Positions 42,932-47,696 of a stretch of 47,696 bases of DNA are shown here, piece by piece (positions within the stretch are counted from its first letter, which is position 1; every line of letters starts with the position of its first letter). The notes below the pieces were generated by a model. The model saw nothing but the letters and a program-made list of their open reading frames with translations. It did no database searches and was not told where the DNA came from. The stretch spans positions 1 to 47,696 of the forward strand of contig CAZXTL010000013.1 of assembly GCA_964643725.1 (NCBI GenBank), given 5' to 3'. This DNA comes from DYQY01 sp964643725. GTDB taxonomy: Bacteria; Margulisbacteria; Riflemargulisbacteria; GWF2-35-9; DYQY01. Position numbers and translations under genes: made by a program.

Positions 42932-43148
42932 TGTCATCCCAAACTTGATTTGGGATCCAGTCATATATTAAATTTGACAATTACAAAACATTAAGTAGCT
43001 TATTAATTGAATATAGACTAATAAATAGTCCCTAATTTAAGCTTATAATAGTAAACGAGCTACTTCAATATTTAAATAAACTGTAAGCCTGGATCCCGGA
43101 TCGGAGTCCGGGATGACATTTCGTCAACGAATTACTTAACCTGTACAG
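42932..43148 (-). repeat. 217-bp inverted repeat, right copy
   Basis: Reverse-complement partner of 41205-41421, aligned without gaps. Its end palindromes are 42932-42960 (stem ATCCCAAA / TTTGGGAT) and 43089-43118 (stem ATCCCGGA / TCCGGGAT). The inner palindrome differs from that in the left copy by paired changes that keep the stem. No transposase lies inside or beside the pair. Confidence 0.9.
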
Positions 43149-43196
43149 GGATGACAATCAAAACTATTGGAATTGAATAATGGTTGGGTTCCTGCT

Positions 43197-44339
43197 TTAT
43201 TTAGACACAGATAATACTTTTTTAATTTCTCTAACCACGCGTTTTGCATCCGTTATTTTCATTTTAGAAGAACAAGGGATAGAAATAGTTCTGTCATAAT
43301 AACTTTCCGAAACAGGGAAATCTTTAGGATTAATGTTGAATTGTTTATAGAAAGGATGTTTGTAAACAGGCATATAGTGAACCTGTGTAAGGATATTTAG
43401 TTCTCTTAATTTCAGGATAAATTCTGCTCTAGTTGTGCTAGATTTCTGCCAATCAATTAATAGAGTAAATAAATGATAACTACTTTTCTGCCATTTCTGT
43501 TCCTGCACAAAAGATATACCCTCAATGTTTTTGAATTGTGATTGGTAATAACTAGCGATTTTCCTTTGTTGTGCGACAAATTTATCTAGTCTTTTTAGCT
43601 GTGAAGAGCCTAATACACACTGGAAATCGGTTATTCGGTAGTTGAATCCAAGGGTTTGCATCTCGTAAGCCCAAGGTGCTTCTTTAGAAGGAGTACCTTT
43701 GATTCCATGAGTTCTTAGTGCGCGACATTTTTCTGCAAGGTCATCGTCATTAGTGGTAATCGCTCCGCCTTCACCTGTTGTTAAGTTCTTTAGAGGATGG
43801 AAAGACAGGATACTTGCATCACTGTACTTACAGCTTCCAATCTTTTGCCACTCTTTACCATCAAAATATTCACTGCCAATAGCATGAGCAGCATCTTCAA
43901 TGATTATTGTTTTAGGATATAGCTCTCTGAGCTTTTTCATGTCAACAGGAAACCCTCCAAAATGAACGGGAGAAATGGTTCTTAGTTTAGGTATCTTAGG
44001 GATATTTTGAATATCCAGATTGAAGTCAGAATTACTAATGTCCGAGAAGGCAGGTGTCCCTCCAGAATAGATTACTCCGTTAGAGGTTGCTACAAAGGTG
44101 TTGGGAGAGGTTAACCCGATATCTCCTTCCTTGTATCCAACCGCAAGATTAATTATGTGCAGTGCAGCTGTTCCATTGCATACAGCTATTACGTGTTTAA
44201 CCTTGAGATAATCAGCAAGTTCTTCTTCGAATTTCTTGATGGCAGGACCCTGTGTTAAGTAAGGGTCTGAAAGAGAGAAGAATACTCTAAGTTTGTCGCC
44301 AAGAGATATGTTCTGAGTATTGTAAGGAATTGTTTTCAT
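43197..44339 (-). CDS. pseC: PseC-type aminotransferase (DegT/DnrJ/EryC1/StrS)
   Basis: PseC aminates the keto sugar made by PseB, the second step of pseudaminic acid synthesis. The 380-residue PLP enzyme has LTQGPAIKKFEEELADYL, VCNGTAALH, the IIEDAAHAIGSEY region and SILSFHPLKNLTTGEGGAI, where the Lys of HPLKN binds PLP; this HPxK-TTGEGGA form is typical of PseC. Length fits the family. It is on the minus strand, separated from pseB by 15 kb and by the HEPN cassette, and looks displaced by rearrangement. PseH, PseG and PseF were not found in the window. Confidence 0.9.
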   Translation of the reverse strand: MKTIPYNTQNISLGDKLRVFFSLSDPYLTQGPAIKKFEEELADYLKVKHVIAVCNGTAALHIINLAVGYKEGDIGLTSPNTFVATSNGVIYSGGTPAFSDISNSDFNLDIQNIPKIPKLRTISPVHFGGFPVDMKKLRELYPKTIIIEDAAHAIGSEYFDGKEWQKIGSCKYSDASILSFHPLKNLTTGEGGAITTNDDDLAEKCRALRTHGIKGTPSKEAPWAYEMQTLGFNYRITDFQCVLGSSQLKRLDKFVAQQRKIASYYQSQFKNIEGISFVQEQKWQKSSYHLFTLLIDWQKSSTTRAEFILKLRELNILTQVHYMPVYKHPFYKQFNINPKDFPVSESYYDRTISIPCSSKMKITDAKRVVREIKKVLSVSK

Positions 44340-44442
44340 GGTTAAATATTAACAAATAAAGCCATGTATGCAAATGACCTTAATAAAAGGTTTGTTTTTG
44401 TTTCAGGCATAACCTATAATTATTTAAAACACACCCACCTAG

Positions 44443-44462
44443 CCTCCCTCTCGAGAGGGAGG
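44443..44462. repeat. Perfect 20-bp palindrome upstream of DUF559
   Basis: CCTCCCTCTC immediately followed by its reverse complement GAGAGGGAGG, 14 bases before the DUF559 start. A near-identical copy (TCTCCCTCTT/GAGAGGGAGA, one G-T pair) lies in the 3' end of the same gene at 44842-44861. Confidence 0.85.
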
Positions 44463-44476
44463 AATAAGAGATAATC

Positions 44477-44875
44477 ATGAGACGAGAGATAATAAGATAT
44501 AATAATAAGTTAAAAGATAGAGCAAATGAGTTAAGAAATACAATGACACCTGCAGAATGTATTTTGTGGGAAAAGATAAGAAAGAAGCAAGTTTTAGGAA
44601 TCAATTTTAATCGACAAGCAATGATTAACAATTTTATAGTTGATTTTTATAGTAGAGACATAAAGTTAGCAATTGAAGTAGACGGTAAGATACATGATGA
44701 AAAAAAAGAATATGACTTTGAAAGAGAAGTAATTTTGCGTAAACTAGGAGTAGACATAATTAGGTTTACTAATGAAGAAGTCGAAGGAAATGTCGACTCA
44801 GTGATTAATAAAATAAAGAAATATATTGAAGGTATGACTAATCTCCCTCTTGAGAGGGAGACAGACGAAGGTTAA
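44477..44875 (+). CDS. DUF559 (Vsr-like) endonuclease domain protein
   Basis: A 132-residue single-domain protein of the DUF559 family, with the PD-(D/E)XK/Vsr fold. The family pattern is clear: RNTMTPAECILWEKIRKKQV, LGINFNRQAMINNFIVDFYS, LAIEVDGKIHDEKKEYDFER and LGVDIIRFTNEEV. Predicted nuclease with no established function. The last dozen codons (NLPLERETDEG) are read from a palindrome that also precedes the gene at 44443-44462, so the gene appears to sit inside a repeat unit. Confidence 0.9.
   Translation: MRREIIRYNNKLKDRANELRNTMTPAECILWEKIRKKQVLGINFNRQAMINNFIVDFYSRDIKLAIEVDGKIHDEKKEYDFEREVILRKLGVDIIRFTNEEVEGNVDSVINKIKKYIEGMTNLPLERETDEG
44842..44861. repeat. Palindrome within the 3' end of DUF559
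   Basis: TCTCCCTCTT / GAGAGGGAGA, a second copy of the 44443-44462 palindrome with one wobble pair at the centre. It encodes LPLERE near the DUF559 C-terminus and marks the right edge of the presumed unit. Confidence 0.8.
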
Positions 44876-44908
44876 TAGGTAAAGATAAGAAGTTTAGAGG
44901 GTGTGTAA

Positions 44909-45652
44909 ATGGCAAATAAAAGAAATATAACTAATTACAACGATACCGAGTATGAAGCTGACTTCTGGGGAAGTAGACAATACGAGGATCTTGTGGAAAA
45001 AGATGTTTTGCAAAAGATGCTTGCTACTAGTTATGCTAGTTTTTTAGATCTTGGCGCTGGGTTTGGCAGGCTAGCTCCTGTATATAAAGATAGAGCCAAG
45101 AAAGCAACGCTACTTGATTATTCAGACAAACTTTTAGTAAGTGCTAAAGAGAAGCTTGGAAAAAACAAAAATCTTAATTTTGTTCAAGGAAGTTTTTATG
45201 AACTGCCTTTTGATAATGATACTTTTGATGGTGGTTGTTCTATAAGAGTAATGCATCACGTGGAAGATGCGGATACTTATTTTAAGGAACTAAATAGAGT
45301 TCTTAAGAAAAATGCATTGTTCATATTAGAAGTTGCTAATAAAAGAAACTGGTTAGAGATAGTACGAAAAGTATTGGGTAAAAAATCTGCTCTTAATCCG
45401 TTTACCAGAACACCAGAAAATAGAAGCAAGAAAGGTCTTACATTTAACTTTCATCCAGCTTATATAAATGAGAAGTTGAAACAACACGGATTTGTTGTGG
45501 TTACAAAGGTTGATTCTTCTTTGCTAAGATCACCAATACTTAAGAAGGTTGTTGGTCAGAGCAGATTAGCTTTTATTGAGAAGTTAATTCCTTTTTGGAT
45601 TAGAAAGACAGGCTATACGCCTAGTTTATTTTTAAAAATAAAGAAAATATAG
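44909..45652 (+). CDS. Class I SAM-dependent methyltransferase
   Basis: A 247-residue methyltransferase. Motif I is FLDLGAGFGRLAPVYKDRA, followed by LLDYSDKLLVSAKEKLG, then GSFYELPFDNDTFDGGCSIR and VMHHVEDADTYFKELNRVLK. The N-terminus (NITNYNDTEYEADFWGSRQY) resembles ubiE-like small-molecule or glycan methyltransferases. It is a lone gene between the DUF559 unit and repeat copy B. It may belong to surface-glycan modification with its neighbours, but the substrate cannot be named. Confidence 0.85.
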   Translation: MANKRNITNYNDTEYEADFWGSRQYEDLVEKDVLQKMLATSYASFLDLGAGFGRLAPVYKDRAKKATLLDYSDKLLVSAKEKLGKNKNLNFVQGSFYELPFDNDTFDGGCSIRVMHHVEDADTYFKELNRVLKKNALFILEVANKRNWLEIVRKVLGKKSALNPFTRTPENRSKKGLTFNFHPAYINEKLKQHGFVVVTKVDSSLLRSPILKKVVGQSRLAFIEKLIPFWIRKTGYTPSLFLKIKKI

Positions 45653-45658
45653 TTTTTA

Positions 45659-45794
45659 CCCTCACCCACGGAAGTTATAAGTATCTTTAAATATAGATTG
45701 GTGCCGTTACCCTCTCCGTTTCATAAATGAAATGGAGAGGGTCGTAGCATGTTCATCTGTTTAGAAAATATTTATAGCTTCTACGGGGAGAGGG
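45659..45794. repeat. 136-bp structured repeat, copy B
   Basis: Ungapped counterpart of 18864-18999 (offset 26795). Outer ends are CCCTCACCC and GGGGAGAGGG. The internal hairpin arms are at 45709-45724 and 45727-45742, 16 bp with one G-T pair. The distal part reads GTTTCAT/ATGAAAT where copy A has AAAATAC/GTATTTT. Like copy A it lies just after a plus-strand gene. Its right end supplies the last codons (LSP) of the minus-strand gene. Confidence 0.85.
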
Positions 45795-46422
45795 TAAATT
45801 TAATTAGCTTATTTTCAATAATAACTTTAGAGAAACAAACATTGGTTTGTATCCAAAGCAAAGTTTCTTTCTGATAAATAAACACATGGGTTGGGTCATC
45901 TTTATAAAACCATTTAGCAAAGTCCATTGAGTTATCATAAATTGCTGTCATGCAAAAAAGTGCTCCATTATTTTTTAATAAGTTTTTAAGCAACTTGAAT
46001 TCTTTAAGTGGGTCATAGAAATGTTCAATTACCTCGCAACAAGCGATGTAGTCATATTTATTTTTAAGTAGCTCAGGGAAATCGTGAAAGAAAGGATCAT
46101 ATTGTTTTATGTTGTAATTATTATCAGTTAATATTTTGGAAATAACAGGCCCTGTTCCTGCCCCGAAATCAAGCCCAACATGTTCAACAGAGAATTCATT
46201 AAGAATAGCCTTCGTAATTGGCGATACAAAGGTTTGATATCTAATATCATTTACGTCATTGTTATGTGTCTCATATCTTTTTCTTTCTGAAACATGGTCA
46301 AGTAATAAATGTTTATGCCGAAATATTCCATAACAATTGGAACAAAGATAGAACTTTTCTTGGTAGAAGCTTTCGCTTGGAGAATTGCAAAGCGGACAAA
46401 GGGGATTTATAGTTGGACTCAT
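45781..46422 (-). CDS. Zinc-ribbon class I methyltransferase
   Basis: A protein of about 213 residues. Near the N-terminus is a zinc ribbon (CPLCNSPSESF, then CSNCYGIF), followed by a SAM-binding domain with GLDFGAGTGPVISKIL and YDYIACCEVIEHFYDPLKEF. This layout is common among methyltransferases in polysaccharide clusters. The ATG at 46422 (MSPTINPLCPLC) is preferred to an upstream TTG at 46446, as family members start close to the ribbon; neither has a clear Shine-Dalgarno. Its last codons are read from repeat copy B. Confidence 0.82.
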   Translation of the reverse strand: MSPTINPLCPLCNSPSESFYQEKFYLCSNCYGIFRHKHLLLDHVSERKRYETHNNDVNDIRYQTFVSPITKAILNEFSVEHVGLDFGAGTGPVISKILTDNNYNIKQYDPFFHDFPELLKNKYDYIACCEVIEHFYDPLKEFKLLKNLLKNNGALFCMTAIYDNSMDFAKWFYKDDPTHVFIYQKETLLWIQTNVCFSKVIIENKLIKFTLSP

Positions 46423-46473
46423 AGTTCTTAATTCTAGCACACGCAAATATTACGAATAGATTACGATTTGTGA

Positions 46474-46502
46474 TTTAAATATTTATTAAACTTTGATACA
46501 AT
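46474..46502 (+). promoter_or_regulatory. Possible promoter of the Na/Pi cotransporter gene
   Basis: TTTAAA (46474-46479), 17 bases, then TACAAT (46497-46502) preceded by TG, an extended -10. It lies just before the start at 46519, leaving only a very short leader. Confidence 0.4.
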
Positions 46503-46518
46503 TGTTAGAGAATAAATT

Positions 46519-47640
46519 ATGATATTAAAATTTAAACTTTACACAATTTTCCGTTTCTTATTAGTAACAGTTTTCTTGTACGCTTTTTTTGTTAGCATTG
46601 GTCTAATGGGTGCTGCTTTTGAGGGTTTTGGTAAGGGATTTGCCGATGCGCTTATGACAACAACAGCCAATCCTTTTGTCGCATTGTTTGTTGGGATAAT
46701 TACTACAAGCATTATCCAAAGTTCTGGAATAACAACCACTACGGTAGTTGGGTTAGTTAGTGCTGGATCTTTGACTGTTGGTGGGGCTATCCCGATTATA
46801 ATGGGTGCAAATATCGGAACAACAATAACAAACACCTTGGTGTCATTAGGCAATATTACAAGAAGAGAAGAATTTAGACGGTCATTTGCTGGTGCTACTA
46901 TTCATGATTTTTTTAATTTAATCTGTGTTTTAATATTCTTTCCATTAGAAATGATGTTCCATTTCTTGGAACGAATAGCAACTTTTTTTGCGACTTTATT
47001 TGTAAACGCAGGAGGATTACACTTTACAAGTCCGGTAAAGCAAATTATTGACCCAGCAATTAACTTGATAACGATGTTATTATTTGAGTTATTACCTTTT
47101 GAGGGTAAGGCAGTTTATTTCTCTATGGTTATTTTGTCATTTGTTTTTCTTATTATTGCGATGTTTGGTATTGTTAAAATTATGAAATCTTTGATAATGA
47201 ATACAGCAGAATCTATGCTAGATAATATTCTTGGTAAGAATGGCGTGTATGGAATAATGCTTGGGATGATTCTTACGATATTAGTACAAAGCAGCTCCAT
47301 AACCACGTCTTTATTGGTTCCGCTTATGGCCGCAGGGGTTCTCAATCTTGAATCAGCATTTTCTATGACAATAGGTGCTAATATCGGCACTACCTCAACA
47401 GCAATACTTGCTTCTTTTGCCACAGGAAACGTTCATGCAATAACAATAGCTTTTGTACATTTTCTGTTTAATGTCTGTGGAACGCTAATAATTTATCCAA
47501 TCAAGTTTATCAGACAAATACCTCTCAAATTAGCGCGAGGGTTAGGTGAGCTAGCGTATAGGAAGAGAAGATATGCGTTTATGTATGTTATTTTTACTTT
47601 TTTTCTGGTGCCTGGCGTGTTGATATTTTTGTGTAGATAG
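46519..47640 (+). CDS. Na+/phosphate cotransporter family protein (NptA/PNaS type)
   Basis: Integral membrane transporter of 373 residues with about eight hydrophobic segments. The family's inverted duplication is visible: IIQSSGITTTTVVGL with IIMGANIGTTITNTL in the first half, and LVQSSSITTSLLVPL with MTIGANIGTTSTAIL in the second. The QSS motifs form the transport site. It lacks a fused C-terminal PhoU-like domain. A strong Shine-Dalgarno and the start of another gene follow after 28 bases; PhoU-like genes often occupy that place. Confidence 0.93.
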   Translation: MILKFKLYTIFRFLLVTVFLYAFFVSIGLMGAAFEGFGKGFADALMTTTANPFVALFVGIITTSIIQSSGITTTTVVGLVSAGSLTVGGAIPIIMGANIGTTITNTLVSLGNITRREEFRRSFAGATIHDFFNLICVLIFFPLEMMFHFLERIATFFATLFVNAGGLHFTSPVKQIIDPAINLITMLLFELLPFEGKAVYFSMVILSFVFLIIAMFGIVKIMKSLIMNTAESMLDNILGKNGVYGIMLGMILTILVQSSSITTSLLVPLMAAGVLNLESAFSMTIGANIGTTSTAILASFATGNVHAITIAFVHFLFNVCGTLIIYPIKFIRQIPLKLARGLGELAYRKRRYAFMYVIFTFFLVPGVLIFLCR

Positions 47641-47668
47641 AGTTATATCTTAAAAGGAGGATTTATAA

Positions 47669-47696
47669 ATGTTTAAAAATTTATTTGATATATGGA
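47669..47696 (+). CDS. Start of an unidentified gene (truncated by window end)
   Basis: ATG at 47669 preceded by AAAAGGAGG at 47652-47660. Only nine residues are visible (MFKNLFDIW). Linkage to a Na/Pi cotransporter makes a PhoU-like regulator a reasonable guess, but nine residues cannot show it. Confidence 0.55.

Noticed and set aside
44380..44631. 83-codon minus-strand open frame
   Set aside because: It lies opposite DUF559 and crosses the palindrome; hydrophobic composition reflects the complementary strand only.

Overview
The window is AT-rich and comes from a flagellated bacterium with an outer membrane, because it encodes both the P-ring (FlgI) and L-ring (FlgH) proteins. It also has the FliW-CsrA pair, two flagellins, a Maf-type flagellin glycosyltransferase and many GC-rich palindromic repeats. 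I cannot place it firmly; an under-cultured lineage such as Margulisbacteria/WOR-1 or a relative would fit, but that is a guess from gene content.

Layout. (1) 1-8440: late flagellar operon flgG-flgA-flgH-flgI-flgJ, then a near-consensus sigma-28 promoter and flgM-flgN-flgK-flgL-fliW-csrA plus one unknown protein. (2) 8662-10239: first flagellin with a strong terminator. (3) 10354-18863: housekeeping and repair genes efp, accB, recJ and an AddB/AddA-like helicase-nuclease pair, lodged between the two flagellin genes. (4) 19202-24914: second flagellin, flaG, a giant fliD and fliS. (5) 24915-25729: repeat-rich gap with a GIY-YIG nuclease. (6) 25730-41111: a flagellar glycan island with a small unknown protein, Maf glycosyltransferase, pseB, sugar isomerase, NeuB-family synthase, aldo/keto reductase, SpsF-like cytidylyltransferase, class III aminotransferase, two methyltransferases (one fused to a degenerate nucleotidyltransferase), a thiamine-diphosphate enzyme, SDR, ATP-grasp ligase and a GH57-like protein. 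(7) 41112-43196: HEPN/nucleotidyltransferase genes enclosed by a 217-bp inverted repeat pair. (8) 43197-47696: pseC on the minus strand, a DUF559 nuclease between palindromes, two methyltransferases, a Na/Pi cotransporter and the start of another gene.

How it fits together. Regions 1, 2 and 4 build the rod, rings, hook-filament junction, filament and cap. FlgM and sigma-28 time late expression. FliW and CsrA should control flagellin translation, and both flagellin leaders carry GGA-loop hairpins upstream of GGA-containing Shine-Dalgarno sites, as expected for CsrA targets. Region 6 plus pseC should make an activated nonulosonic-type or branched sugar that Maf attaches to flagellin.

Most unusual points: the 217-bp inverted repeats around a toxin-antitoxin-like cassette; two copies of a 136-bp element whose hairpin arms covary; four hairpins inserted in frame in addA; a FliD with a probable carbohydrate-binding domain; an EF-P whose tip lacks the PGK loop; and the enzyme mix of the glycan island. 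All calls are from reading the sequence; no database search was possible.
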